Of a stretch of 64,000 nucleotides of DNA, positions 29,082 to 39,675 are shown one piece after another. The position numbers were made by a program, and so were the translations under genes. The stretch comes from Halobacteriales archaeon QS_6_71_20. Its GTDB lineage: Archaea; Halobacteriota; Halobacteria; Halobacteriales; Haloferacaceae. Every line of letters begins with the position of its first letter. Positions within the stretch are counted from its first letter, which is position 1. The stretch is from NCBI GenBank assembly GCA_003020945.1, contig PXRU01000002.1, forward strand, positions 158,097 through 222,096. The letters are read 5' to 3'. The notes under the pieces are model-generated. The model made no database searches and was not told the origin of the DNA. It was given only the letters and a program-made list of their open reading frames with translations.

Positions 29082-29708
29082 ATGTACGAGGTGGAGGTGA
29101 AGGTGCGGGCCGACCACGACGGCGTCAGGGAGCGACTGGCCGCGATCGGCGCCGAGCGAACGGCGTCCGTCCGGCAGGTCGACACCTACTACGACGCCCC
29201 CCATCGCGACTTCGCGGAGACAGACGAGGCCCTCCGGCTGCGTCGGGAAACCGTCGCCGACGATTCTGCGGCCGACGGGGCCGGCGTCTCCGACGACGGT
29301 CGCACCCCCGAGACGGGCGACCCCGAGACGCGAGTCACGTATAAGGGGCCGCTCGTGGAGGCGGCATCGAAGACGCGCGAGGAGTTCGAGACGGCCGTCG
29401 CCGACGCGGCGGCGACCGAGGGGATCCTCGGAGGCCTCGGCTTCGAGGCGGCCGCGACCGTCGAGAAGCGCCGAGATCTCCACTCAGTCGGCGACTACAC
29501 CGTCACGCTCGATTCGGTGTCCGGGCTCGGTGAGTTCGTCGAGGTGGAGCGCGAGGCGACCGAATCCGCCGTCGAAGCGGCTCGCGCGGGCGCCTACGAC
29601 GTGCTCGCCGACCTGGGGCTCGACCCCGCGGACCAGATCCGGACCTCGTACCTCGGCCTCTTGATCGCGGCGGACGCGGACGACGAGGAGCGAAATGCTC
29701 AACGGTAA
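29082..29708 (+). CDS. CYTH-domain protein (class IV adenylyl cyclase-type)
   Basis: MYEVEVKVRAD (ExExK), VDTYYDAPHRDFAETDEALRLRRE, VTYKGP, VSGLGEFVEVE. Confidence 0.88.
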   Translation: MYEVEVKVRADHDGVRERLAAIGAERTASVRQVDTYYDAPHRDFAETDEALRLRRETVADDSAADGAGVSDDGRTPETGDPETRVTYKGPLVEAASKTREEFETAVADAAATEGILGGLGFEAAATVEKRRDLHSVGDYTVTLDSVSGLGEFVEVEREATESAVEAARAGAYDVLADLGLDPADQIRTSYLGLLIAADADDEERNAQR

Positions 29709-29768
29709 TCTCACGGTCGTCGTCTGTTTTCGCAAGTTATAGAGCGGCCGGCGACCACTGCGGGGACA

Positions 29769-30983
29769 ATGAGGAACATTCAGGTCTCCGAACTCGACCG
29801 GCGCGCGGTCGAGGACCAGGACGTGGAGATCGTCGAACGCAAGGGGGTCGGCCACCCGGACTCGATCTGCGACGGGGTCGCCGAGGCCGTCTCCCGCGGG
29901 CTCTCGCAGCTCTACCTCGACCGCGTCGGGAAGGTCCTCCATTATAACACCGACGAGACGCAGCTGGTGGCGGGGCGCGCGGCGCCCGCCTTCGGCGGCG
30001 GCGAGGTGCTCGACCCGATCTACGTGCTCATCGTCGGGCGGGCGACGAAGGCGTACGAGCTCGACGACGGCACCGAGCTGACGCTGCCCGTCGAGCGGGT
30101 CGCGCTGGAGTCGGCCCGCGCGTACCTCAACGAACACATCCCGGAGCTGGACGTCGGCACGGACGTCGTCCTCGACGTGAAGCTCGGGGAGGGGTCGGGC
30201 GACCTGCAGGACGTGTTCGGCGAGGAGGACGTCCAGGTGCCGATGGCGAACGACACCTCCTTCGGCGTCGGCCACGCGCCGCTGACCGAGACCGAGCGGA
30301 TCGTCCGCGACGCCGAGCACGAGCTCAACGGCTCCTACGCCGACGACCACCCGGAGCTGGGCCCCGACGTGAAGATCATGGGGAAACGGGAGGGCGACCA
30401 CATCGACATCACCGTCGCCGCGGCGATGGTCGACGGGTACGTCGACGGCCTCGACGACTATCGGGCGGCGGTCGACCGGGTCGAGACGCACGTCACGGAG
30501 CTGGCCGAGGAGCGCACCGACCGCGAGGTCGACGTGGACGTCAACACCGCCGACGACCTCGACGAGGGGTCGATCTACCTGACGACGACCGGCACGTCCG
30601 CCGAACAGGGGGACGACGGCTCCGTCGGGCGCGGCAACCGCGCCAACGGGCTCATCACGCCGAACCGCCCGATGAGCATGGAGGCCACCTCCGGAAAGAA
30701 CCCCGTCAACCACATCGGGAAGATCTACAACCTGCTCTCGACGGAGATCGCGGAGGCCGTGGTCGAGGAGGTCGACGACATCCGCGACCTGCAGGTCCGC
30801 CTGCTCTCGCAGATCGGCCGCCCTATCGACGAGCCTCACGTCGCCGACGCGCAGGTGATCACCGAGGAGGGGGTCGCCGTCTCCGACATCGAGGCGGAGG
30901 CAACCGAGATCATCGACGACCGGCTCGCGAACGTCACCGACGTAACCCGTCGGGCGATCCAGGGCGACCTCTCGACGTTCTGA
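29769..30983 (+). CDS. mat: Archaeal S-adenosylmethionine synthetase
   Basis: [80 protein letters not shown]. Confidence 0.95.
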   Translation: MRNIQVSELDRRAVEDQDVEIVERKGVGHPDSICDGVAEAVSRGLSQLYLDRVGKVLHYNTDETQLVAGRAAPAFGGGEVLDPIYVLIVGRATKAYELDDGTELTLPVERVALESARAYLNEHIPELDVGTDVVLDVKLGEGSGDLQDVFGEEDVQVPMANDTSFGVGHAPLTETERIVRDAEHELNGSYADDHPELGPDVKIMGKREGDHIDITVAAAMVDGYVDGLDDYRAAVDRVETHVTELAEERTDREVDVDVNTADDLDEGSIYLTTTGTSAEQGDDGSVGRGNRANGLITPNRPMSMEATSGKNPVNHIGKIYNLLSTEIAEAVVEEVDDIRDLQVRLLSQIGRPIDEPHVADAQVITEEGVAVSDIEAEATEIIDDRLANVTDVTRRAIQGDLSTF

Positions 30984-30986
30984 GGA

Positions 30987-31100
30987 GTGCGGCCGACCGA
31001 CGAGAGGCCGCAGAACCCAGCGGCGAGGTCATTATGCCGAGCCGCTCACGATAACAGCGCGGCCGATCACCGGGAGACCGCGAAACGCGGCGGCGCGGTC
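30987..31100. repeat. Imperfect 44-bp direct repeat (two copies, about 75% identity)
   Basis: Copy 1 30987-31030, copy 2 31057-31100 (33/44 identical by eye), downstream of mat. Confidence 0.65.
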
Positions 31101-31263
31101 GCGTTGGGACCCCCTGCTCCGAGGCGATTGGCGTACACCCGGCGCTCGTCGTCGCGCGCGGCGGTTCGCCGGGGGTTTCGCTGGCCGCCGCGCGACCGTC
31201 GTCAGGTCACACCGCGGGTGGTTCCGTTTTCGGTGAAAAGGGTTCGGCCGCTCCGGCCGCGGC

Positions 31264-31737
31264 TCAGTCGTCGGTCAGTTCCCGCGTCAGGTACGTCGCG
31301 ATGTCGACGTCCGCCGACTCGACGAACCGGGCGACCTCCTCGCCGTCCTCGAACGCGATCACCGTCGGGATCCGGGTGACGCCGTGCTCGTCCATTTCCG
31401 GTCCTTCCTTCTCGCCGTCGACCGTTTCGACGGGGAACTGCTCGACGCGGTCCGCGGGGACGCCGGCGGCCGACAGCGCCGCCGCGAAGGCGGGCAATTG
31501 GCCGGTGCAGTCCGGGCACCAGTCGCCGCCCCACACCTTGTACGTCAGCCCCTCGCGGCCGAGCGCCTCGACCGCGTCCGGGTTCGCGTCCGCGTCGAAC
31601 TCCCCGTCCGGCTCCATCGTCGCGAGTGTCGCGCTCACGTCTCCGGCGAGGTCGCCGACGCCGTTAAACGCGACGGGGACGCCGGCGTCGGCGCACGACC
31701 GTCGCAGGGTCGACCACGGTCGGGACGGGACCGCCAT
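31264..31737 (-). CDS. Thioredoxin-family protein
   Basis: TYKVWGGDWCPDCTGQLPAFAAAL ... GVTRIPTVIAFEDGEEVARFV (cis-Pro). Confidence 0.8.
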   Translation of the reverse strand: MAVPSRPWSTLRRSCADAGVPVAFNGVGDLAGDVSATLATMEPDGEFDADANPDAVEALGREGLTYKVWGGDWCPDCTGQLPAFAAALSAAGVPADRVEQFPVETVDGEKEGPEMDEHGVTRIPTVIAFEDGEEVARFVESADVDIATYLTRELTDD

Positions 31738-31835
31738 ACCCGTCCCCACTCGTCCGTGCCCGATCGTGTGCGGCGGCCGCCCGAGGGCTTGCCGGCGACT
31801 GGGGAGGCTTTAGGGGCGACACGACTACCGGGGGC

Positions 31836-32807
31836 ATGGACGATTCCGTACTCGACACCGTCGGCTCGCCGCTCGTCCGGGTTGACTCCCCGGCGGGGGC
31901 GACGGTGGCGGCGAAGCTGGAGTCGCGGAACCCGGGCGGCTCCGCCAAGGACCGCCCGGCGCTCCGCATGATCGAGCGGGCGGAGGCCGACGGGACGCTC
32001 GCCCCGGGCGACGAGATCGTCGAGCCGACCTCCGGCAACACGGGGATCGGGCTGGCGATGGTCGGTGCGGCGAAGGGATACGACGTGACGCTGGCGATGC
32101 CGGCCTCGAAAAGCGAGGAGCGCCGACGCGTCATGGCGGCCTACGGCGCCGACCTCGAGCTCGTGGAGGGGGGGATCTCCGAGGCGAAAGACAGGGCCGA
32201 CGAGCTGGAGGCCGAGGGGATGGTCCAGCTCCGACAGTTCGAGAACGCCGCCAACCCGGACGCCCACTACGGGACGACCGCCGGGGAGATCCTCGACCAG
32301 CTCGACGGTCGAGAGCCGGACGCGCTCGTCGCCGGCGTCGGCACCGGCGGCACCGTCACCGGCGTCGGCCGCAGACTCCGCGAGGCGTTCCCCGCGATGG
32401 ACGTGGTCGCCGTCGAGCCGAGCGACTCGGCGGTGCTGTCGGGCGAGGAGCCGACCGCCGACTCCTTCCAGGGGATGGGACCGGGCTTCGTCAGCCCCAA
32501 CCTCGACACGGACCTGCTCGACGGCGTCCTCGCCGTCGACGTCGAGGAGGCGGAGGCGGAGTGCCGGCGGCTCGCCCGCGAGGAGGGGATCCTCGTCGGC
32601 CAGTCCTCGGGCGGGTCGAACGTCCGCGCCCGCGACGTGGCGGCGGCGTTCGCAGCCGGCGAGGACCCCGGCTACCGCGACGTCGCGCTCGACGGCTGGG
32701 AGCCGCGCGACGACGACGCCGTCGGCGTCGCCGGCGACGACCCGCTCGTGCTCACCGTGTTCTGGGACTCCGGCGAGCGGTACATGTCGACCGGACTGTA
32801 CGAGTAG
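31836..32807 (+). CDS. PLP-dependent cysteine synthase family protein
   Basis: NPGGSAKDRPALRMI (PLP Lys), PTSGNTGIGLAMVGAAKGY, GVGTGGTVTGVGR. Confidence 0.9.
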   Translation: MDDSVLDTVGSPLVRVDSPAGATVAAKLESRNPGGSAKDRPALRMIERAEADGTLAPGDEIVEPTSGNTGIGLAMVGAAKGYDVTLAMPASKSEERRRVMAAYGADLELVEGGISEAKDRADELEAEGMVQLRQFENAANPDAHYGTTAGEILDQLDGREPDALVAGVGTGGTVTGVGRRLREAFPAMDVVAVEPSDSAVLSGEEPTADSFQGMGPGFVSPNLDTDLLDGVLAVDVEEAEAECRRLAREEGILVGQSSGGSNVRARDVAAAFAAGEDPGYRDVALDGWEPRDDDAVGVAGDDPLVLTVFWDSGERYMSTGLYE

Positions 32808-32903
32808 CCGGTCGACGGCGGAGGGCAACTCCGGACGGCGGCCCCAGGTCGAGTCACGGACGGGGCAGACGCGACGGGCGCGAGCGGTCCCGCGTCGGCG
32901 GCG

Positions 32904-33359
32904 TCAGTGCTCGAACTCCTCGCGAGTGACGCGCACGCCCACCGTCTCCGGGACGTCGCGGAGGTCGTACTCCGGCAGGTCGGCGCCGTCGCTCCTGGCG
33001 AGGTACATCGGCTCCACGAGTCGACCGTCCGCGACGCCGTACAGCTTGAGGAAGCGGTCGGTCTCCTCGCCCGGCACCGCGTCGTTGCGGACGGCGGTCG
33101 CGAGGTCGCGCGAGAGCCACTCCGTCTCGGAGACGGACGGCTCCCGGACCAGCGTCTCCTCGACGAACCGGACGAGATACCAGTTGAGGTCGTTGCACAG
33201 CGACACCGCCGCGCCGAGGCTGACGGTGTCGAGGGCGACGGAGTTCTCGAACGGGGAGCGGAGGTCGTACGTCGCCAGCGCGTCGCGGGCGGTCTCCCGC
33301 GACAGCAGTTCGTAGCGCAGGTCGGTCTCGGGGCCGCCGACGAGACAGACCGTGGTCAT
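32904..33359 (-). CDS. DUF5804-like haloarchaeal protein
   Basis: MTTVCLVGGPETDLRYELLSRETARDALATYDLRSPFENS...NDLNWYLVRFVEE. Confidence 0.65.
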   Translation of the reverse strand: MTTVCLVGGPETDLRYELLSRETARDALATYDLRSPFENSVALDTVSLGAAVSLCNDLNWYLVRFVEETLVREPSVSETEWLSRDLATAVRNDAVPGEETDRFLKLYGVADGRLVEPMYLARSDGADLPEYDLRDVPETVGVRVTREEFEH

Positions 33360-33440
33360 ACTCCCGGGTGGCCGCCGCCGGGCAAAGCGGTTACGCTCCC
33401 CGGCTCCCCGTCGCCGGGTCGGCACCGCGCCCGCCGGCGG

Positions 33441-35551
33441 CTACTCCCCGGCGGCCCACTCCAGCGCCGCCGCGAGGTCGTGGGCCGGCGGCGAGCAGGC
33501 GAAGTCCCGACACGCGTACGCCGTCGGCTCCCCGTCGCGTGCGCCGCGGCCGCGCCACACCGGCGGCGCCTCGTCGAGGCCGAGGCGGTCGAGCCACCCC
33601 TCAAGCGCCGCCTCGGTCGGGGGCCGCGGGGCGACGATGACGCCCGGGAGATAGCGGCTCGCGAGCGTCGCTCCAGCGGCGCCGCGGTCACGGCGTCGGC
33701 GTGGGTCGCCACCACGTCTCGGGCGACGGCCTCGAACCCCTCGTCGGGCGCGAACACGTCCAGATCGAGCAGGAGCCGGGTCGCCACGCCGAGGCTCGAC
33801 GGCGTGGAGGCGTCGGTCGGCTCCTGCGGGCGGACGACGAGGTCCTCGGCGTCCGCGGGCGTGGAGTAGACGGTGCCGTCGTCGGCGTCGTAGAAGGCGT
33901 CGGCGACGACACGCGCCAGATCGAGCGCGAACCCGAGGTGGTCGACGTCGCCGGTGACGCCGTACAGGTTGAGGGCCCCCCGGCCGAGATACGCGTAGTC
34001 CTCCAGATAGCCGATCCCCTTCACGTCGGCGCTGCCCTCGTGTTCGATATACCGACGGCTGAGCCGGTCGCCGTCCCAGAGGCGATCCCGAACGAACCCG
34101 AGGGCGTCGGCGCCGCGGTCGGCGAGCCCCGGGTCGAGCGTCCGCGCCCCGGCGGCGAACGCGGAGATCGCGAGGCCGTTCCACCCCGCCAGCACCTTCT
34201 CGTCGCGGGGCGGCCGCTCCCGGTTCGCCTCCCGGTGGTCGTACAGCGCCGTCCGCGCGGCCATCAGCCGCTCGCGGGTGTCGTCGACCGTGCGGTCGTA
34301 CGTCTCCGCCAGCTCCGCGACCGGCGTCGACCGCGTGAGGACGGTTGTGCCGCCCTCGAAGTTGCCCGCGTCGTCGACTCCGAAGCGGTCACACACCATG
34401 TCGACGGTGTCCCCGTCGTCGAGGCCGGCGGCCGCGAGCGCGTCCGCGACGCCGTCCGGCGTCCAGACGTAGAACTGGCCCTCGCCCTCGCCGGAGTCGG
34501 CGCCGAGGGTCCCGTAGAAGCCGCCGTCGGGGTGGGAGAGCTCCCGGTCGACGAACGCCAGCGTCTCCCGGGCGACGAGCGCGTACTTCGGCCGGTCGAG
34601 CAGGCGGTGGGCGTCGAGGTAGCTCCGGGCGAGCTCGGCGTTGTCGTACAGCATCTTCTCGAAGTGCGGCACCACCCACTCGCGGTCGGTGCAGTAGCGG
34701 TGGAAGCCGCCGCCGACCTGGTCGTACAGGCCGCCGTCGGCCATCGCGTCCAGCGTCTCGACGGCGGTCTCCAGCGGCTCCTCGCGGCCGCTCCGCGCGT
34801 ACGCCCGCAGGAGGAGGTCGACCCGCCCGGACTGCGGGAACTTCGGTCCCGACCGGCCGAAGCCGCCGTACTCGCGGTCGGCGCTCCGCAGCGCCGCGGT
34901 GACGGCGTCCGAGAGCACGTCCGCCGACGGCCCGCCGGCGTCGTCCGAGCCCGTCGTCGCGTCCGCGCCGTTCTCGGGCGGTCCCGTCGCGCCGGCGGCG
35001 TCGGACGGGGCGTCCGTCCCCGACGACTCGATCTCGTCGCGGGCGGCGTCGGTCCACTGTTCGGCCCGCCGCTTCATGTCCGAGCGCTGCCCGGGGTCGC
35101 CCCAGGAGTTCGCGATGTTGCGACACACCTCCAAGAACCCGGGCATCCCCTGGCGACCGTCCCGGGGGAAGTACGTCCCGACGTAGAACGGCTTCCCCTC
35201 GGGGGTGAGCCACGCCGAGAGGGGCCAGCCGCCCCGTCCGTTCACCAGCTGGCAGACCGTCTGGTAGACGCGGTCGAGGTCCGGCCGCTCCTCGCGGTCG
35301 ACCTTGACGGGGACGAACTCCTCGTTGAGCACCGCCGCGACGGCGTCGTCCTCGAACGACTCCTCCTCCATCACGTGACACCAGTGGCACGCCGAGTAGC
35401 CCACCGAGAGGAAGATCGGCACGTCCCGCTCGCGGGCGGCCGCGAGCGCGTCGTCGTCCCACGGCTGCCAGTCGACGGGGTTGTCGGCGTGCTGGCGGAG
35501 ATACGGGCTGGCCTCCCCCGCCAGCCGGTTTCTCGCCGTCGGATCGGTCAT
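33441..35551 (-). pseudogene. Thioredoxin-domain/DUF255 (YyaL/SSP411-like) protein with frameshift near 33670-33690
   Basis: N-terminal frame: RNRLAGEASPYLRQHADNPVDWQPW, GYSACHWCHVMEEESF. Expected C-terminus (ATLASRYLPGVIVAPRPPTE...YACRDFACSPPAHDLAAALEWAAGE, stop 33441) is in another frame; original frame runs into Arg/Ser-rich nonsense. Confidence 0.8.
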
Positions 35552-35851
35552 TGTTCATACGTCGGCCGCGGGAGGGATAAACGGGGCGGACGCGCGAACG
35601 GCCGGCGACGAGAGTCCCCGACTGCACAGGGCCGAGCGGCCGACGACGGGCGGATCGAACGGTCGACGACGGATTGAGCGTGCGGTCGGCAAGGGCAGAT
35701 CGTAGGGTTAGCCACGGACTGAGCGTGCAGCCAACGACGGGGGTGGGCTGGCGCCGTGGAAGCTGGCCGGCCGACCACTGATCCGCGAACGTGAATATCG
35801 ACTGTCGTGGAGACCGGAACGATTACACTCCCGTGCATGGTCCTCTCGACC

Positions 35852-37013
35852 ATGTCGGAGACAGTTCTCCTCGTCGGCGGCGGCGGCCGCGAGCACGCCA
35901 TCGCCCGCGCGCTCGCCGACGACTGCACGCTGTACGCCTGTGCGAGCAACCGCAATCCGGGGATCGCGTCGCTGGCCGCCGGGATCGAGACGGTCGACGA
36001 GCGCGACGCGGAGGCGGTCGTCGCCCACGCCGAGGACGTGGGGGCGGACCTGGCGGTGATCGGCCCCGAGTCGGCGCTTTCGGCGGGGGGGGTACGAGAC
36101 GTTCGACTCCGCGGACGCCGCCGCCGACTACGTCGCGGCGTACGACGGCGACGTGGCGGTGAAGCCGGTCGGCCTCACCGGGGGGAAGGGCGTCCGCGTG
36201 ACCGGCGACCAGTTGACCGCCGAGGCGGCCGTCGACTACGTCCGCGAGGCCGGCTACGACGAGTGGGTGGTCGAGGAACGGCTCGTCGGGGAGGAGTTCA
36301 CCGTGCAGGCGTTCGTCGCCGACGGCGAGGTGCGGACGACGCCCGCCGTGCAGGACCACAAGCGCGCCTACGAGGGCGACGAGGGGCCCAACACCGGCGG
36401 GATGGGGAGCTACTCGGACACGGAGTCGACGCTCCCGTTCATGACCGACGAGGACTACGACGACGCCGTCGCGGTCGTCGAGGCCGTCGTCGACGCGCTC
36501 CCCGGGTACAAGGGCGTCCTCTACGGACAGTTCATGCTCGGCGCGGACGGGCCGAAGGTCGTGGAGTTCAACGCCCGCTTCGGCGACCCGGAGGCGATGA
36601 ACACGCTGTCGGTCCTGGAGACGCCGTTCATCGACGTGCTGACGGCCGCCCGCGACGGGGAGCCGCTCCCGCAGCTCGACTTTTCGGGGGAGGCGACCGT
36701 CTGCAAGTACGCGGTGCCCGCCGGCTACCCGGTCGAGCCCGACGCCGGCGCACGGATCGAGGTCGACGCGTCCAGCGTCGGCGACGCGCTCCTGTTTCAC
36801 GCCAGCGTCGACCAGCGCGAGGACGGCCTGTTCACGACCACCTCCCGGTCGTTCGCGGTCGTCGGCCTCGGCGACTCCGTCGCCGCCGCGGAGGCGGACG
36901 CCGAGGAGGCGCTGTCGGTCGTCGACGAGGGGTTCCACGTGCGCCACGACATCGGCACCGCCGAGCTCGTGCAGTCGCGTGTCGACCACATGAGGGAACT
37001 GCGCGGCGAGTAG
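35852..37013 (+). pseudogene. purD: Phosphoribosylamine-glycine ligase (PurD) with internal deletion/frame break at about 36085-36092
   Basis: MSETVLLVGGGGREHAIARAL...VIGPESALSAG, then G8 tract, then in another frame YETFDSADAAADYVAAYDGDVAVKPVGLTGGKGV...; roughly 40 residues of the conserved region missing. Confidence 0.8.
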
Positions 37014-37344
37014 CCCGGGAACTCTCCCGTGCGTTCGCGGTCGTTGCCGGCGCCGCTACCCCCGACCGCCGGCCAGCTCCGTCGCGTCGTCGCCGCGCCC
37101 GAGCGCGAGCATCGCGAGCGTGTCAACGGCCGGACCGACCGCAAGCGGCGCGAACGCCCACCGCCAGCCGACTGCGCTCGCAACGACTGGCGTGAGCTGG
37201 ATCGACGCGACCCCGCTCGCGGAGTCGACCCCATCACGGCCCCCGAACGGCGCGGGCGTCGAAAGCGTTCCTCCCCGATGCGCGGCCGACGCACCGACGA
37301 CGCGGACGCACGAGATTGATTACGCCCCGGATCCACCACCGACC

Positions 37345-38007
37345 GTGCGCAGCGACGACAGGGAGGCCGACGACGACGTGACCGGGGCGGACCGCGACGG
37401 CGGCCCCGCCCGCCACGAGCGCCTGGAGCGACACCCGACGCCGGGCGGGCGCAACTCCCTCCGGTACTGGACGGACGCCAAGTCGCCGCTGACGGTCGCC
37501 CACAACTACCTCGTCGTCTGGCTGATCCGGATCTCGCCGAGCCTGCGGCTGAAGACGTGGCTGCTCCGGTACCTCGGGGCGACCGTCGGCGACGGCGTGT
37601 CGTGGGGGCTGGAGGCGACGCCGGACGTGTTCTGGCCCGAGCGCGTCACGCTCGGCGACGACGCCATCGTCGGCTACGACTCGGTGCTGCTGTGTCACGA
37701 GTTCCTTCAGGACGAGTACCGCCTCGGCGACGTCGTCGTCGGCGACCGAGCGATGTTGGGCGCGAACGTCACCGTACTGCCGGGCGTCCACGTCGGCGCC
37801 GACGCCCAGGTGGCGGCGAACTCCCTCGTCGCCGACGACGTGCCGCCGGGGACGACCGTCGCGGGCGTGCCGGCGGAGCCGGTCGGACGGGCGGGGGACG
37901 GGGGCGGACCCGAGGACGACCGCGACCACGGGGCCGACGAACGGACCGCCGCCGACGACCACGGGGTCGATGACGAACGGGCCGACGACGGATCGACCGG
38001 CGGTTGA
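37345..38007 (+). CDS. Left-handed beta-helix (hexapeptide) acyltransferase (GTG start)
   Basis: GDGVSWGLEATPDVFWPERVTLGDDAIVGYDSVLLCHEF...GDRAMLGANVTVLPGVHVGADAQVAANSLVADDVPPGTTVAGVPAEPVG. Confidence 0.8.
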   Translation: MRSDDREADDDVTGADRDGGPARHERLERHPTPGGRNSLRYWTDAKSPLTVAHNYLVVWLIRISPSLRLKTWLLRYLGATVGDGVSWGLEATPDVFWPERVTLGDDAIVGYDSVLLCHEFLQDEYRLGDVVVGDRAMLGANVTVLPGVHVGADAQVAANSLVADDVPPGTTVAGVPAEPVGRAGDGGGPEDDRDHGADERTAADDHGVDDERADDGSTGG

Positions 38008-38010
38008 GGC

Positions 38011-38859
38011 TCACTCCCGCAGTCTGACGATGCCGTCGGTGAACGCGCGGCGGTTGGGCACGACGTACTCCTCGTCGTCGCTCTCGACGTGCGTGACGAA
38101 CACGTTCACCTCCTGGACGACGCCGTCGGTGTCGCCGATGCGGACGCGGTCGCCGATCGTGTACGGCTGCTGGAGCAGGAGATAGAAGCCGACGGCCCCG
38201 GACGCCAGCAGGTCGCGGAACGCCAGCGCGCCGAACAGCACGACTGCGAAGCCGTAGGTGCCCAGCAGGACGACCAGCGCGTCCGTGTGGATGCCGACCT
38301 GTCCCAGCGCGACGAGCACGGCGACGAACACGACCGACCACTTCGCCAGCGACGGGATGACCCCGGTCTGTGGGAGCTTCACGCCGCGGAGCCGCTCGTC
38401 GACGAGCAGTTCGACCTTGTCGCCGACGACGAGCCCCAGGATGAGCACGAGCGCCGCCAGGAACAGCGAGGGGAGCAGCTCGGCGACGCCGTTCCAGAAC
38501 GTCGTGATGTACCGCACCCGGGCGACGGTGAGCGCGACGATGACGCTCAGGATGAAGATGAAATAGCCCGTCAGATCCGCCACCAGCGACACCGTCGACG
38601 TGCCGAACTCCCGGGCCGTACGCTCGAAGGCGGTGCCCTCGATCGTCTCGGGGACGCCCGCGCCGACGAGGAGCCGGCGGTTCACCGCGGCGACGAGCGC
38701 GGCCAGCACCGCCCCGAACAGCACCACGCCCACCGCGAGCCACAGCCGGGCCGGAACGCTCGACAGCGCGGACCGCAGCATGTCGACGGCCGACTGCAGC
38801 GGGACCCCGGTCGGGGAGACCGCCGTCTCCGCGGTCGGGATGGGGACGGGGTCGGACAT
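38011..38859 (-). CDS. MscS-family mechanosensitive channel
   Basis: TM helices then LLLQQPYTIGDRVRIGDTDGVVQEVNVFVTHVESDDEEYVVPNRRAF. Confidence 0.85.
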   Translation of the reverse strand: MSDPVPIPTAETAVSPTGVPLQSAVDMLRSALSSVPARLWLAVGVVLFGAVLAALVAAVNRRLLVGAGVPETIEGTAFERTAREFGTSTVSLVADLTGYFIFILSVIVALTVARVRYITTFWNGVAELLPSLFLAALVLILGLVVGDKVELLVDERLRGVKLPQTGVIPSLAKWSVVFVAVLVALGQVGIHTDALVVLLGTYGFAVVLFGALAFRDLLASGAVGFYLLLQQPYTIGDRVRIGDTDGVVQEVNVFVTHVESDDEEYVVPNRRAFTDGIVRLRE

Positions 38860-38862
38860 CTG

Positions 38863-39675
38863 TCAGTACTCCTCCGGATCGAGTTCGAGAACGAGCGACC
38901 CGCCCTTGAACGCGCGGACGAGGCCGTCCGACTCCGAGAGGACGATGGCGATGGCGTTCGTGTCGCGGGTGATCGCGCCGCCGGCCATGTGGCGCGCGCC
39001 CAGCCCCTTCGGGATGTCGACGCCCTCGGCGCCCGGCTCCAGGTAGCGGTACGCCGAGACGATCTTTCCGGAGTCGCTGATGACGAACGCGCCGTCGAGC
39101 CGGGAGAACTCCTTGAGCATCACGTTCACGATGGGGTCGCCGACGTGAACGTGGCTCTTCTCGAAGGGGTTGTACGAGAGCGGGCGCGACTTGTTCATCA
39201 CCTTCCCCGCGTCGCCGACGACGAACAGCGCGCCGACGGGCTTGCCCTTCTGACCCTTGTTGCCGAGTTCGATCGCCACGTCGAACACGTCGCGGACGAC
39301 GTTCGGGTCCGCCCGGGAGTTGGCGAACAGGTCGTAGATCCCCGAGTGGATCGACTCCGTGACCGACGTGCGGATCACGGCGTCGGTCGAATCGCCGAAC
39401 ACGCCGACCGCGCAGGCGACCTCGTCGCCCTCGGCGCAGTACCCGTGGTCCATCGCCCCTTCGACGCCGAACCGGATCCGGTCGCGGACGTTGTCGAACG
39501 CGAGCGGCAGCTCGACGTAGCGCTCGGCGTCGTGGTCGTTCTCCTGGGCGACGACGACGGCCGGCTCGTCGTCGACCGCGGCGAACTCGTCGTACGTCGA
39601 CCCGTTCGGCGCGAAGAGGAACACGCCGTCGACGTCGTCGACGAGGTCGGCGAGGAGATCGCCCGAAGCAGTCAT
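38863..39675 (-). CDS. dacZ: Diadenylate cyclase (c-di-AMP synthase, DacZ-type)
   Basis: C-terminal DAC domain: EFSRLDGAFVISDSGKIVSAYRYLEPGAEGVDIPKGLGARHMAGGAITRDTNAIAIVLSESDG. Confidence 0.9.
   Translation of the reverse strand: MTASGDLLADLVDDVDGVFLFAPNGSTYDEFAAVDDEPAVVVAQENDHDAERYVELPLAFDNVRDRIRFGVEGAMDHGYCAEGDEVACAVGVFGDSTDAVIRTSVTESIHSGIYDLFANSRADPNVVRDVFDVAIELGNKGQKGKPVGALFVVGDAGKVMNKSRPLSYNPFEKSHVHVGDPIVNVMLKEFSRLDGAFVISDSGKIVSAYRYLEPGAEGVDIPKGLGARHMAGGAITRDTNAIAIVLSESDGLVRAFKGGSLVLELDPEEY

Noticed and set aside
33701-35677. 658-aa ORF antisense to the DUF255 gene
   Set aside because: Antisense shadow; no domain motifs.
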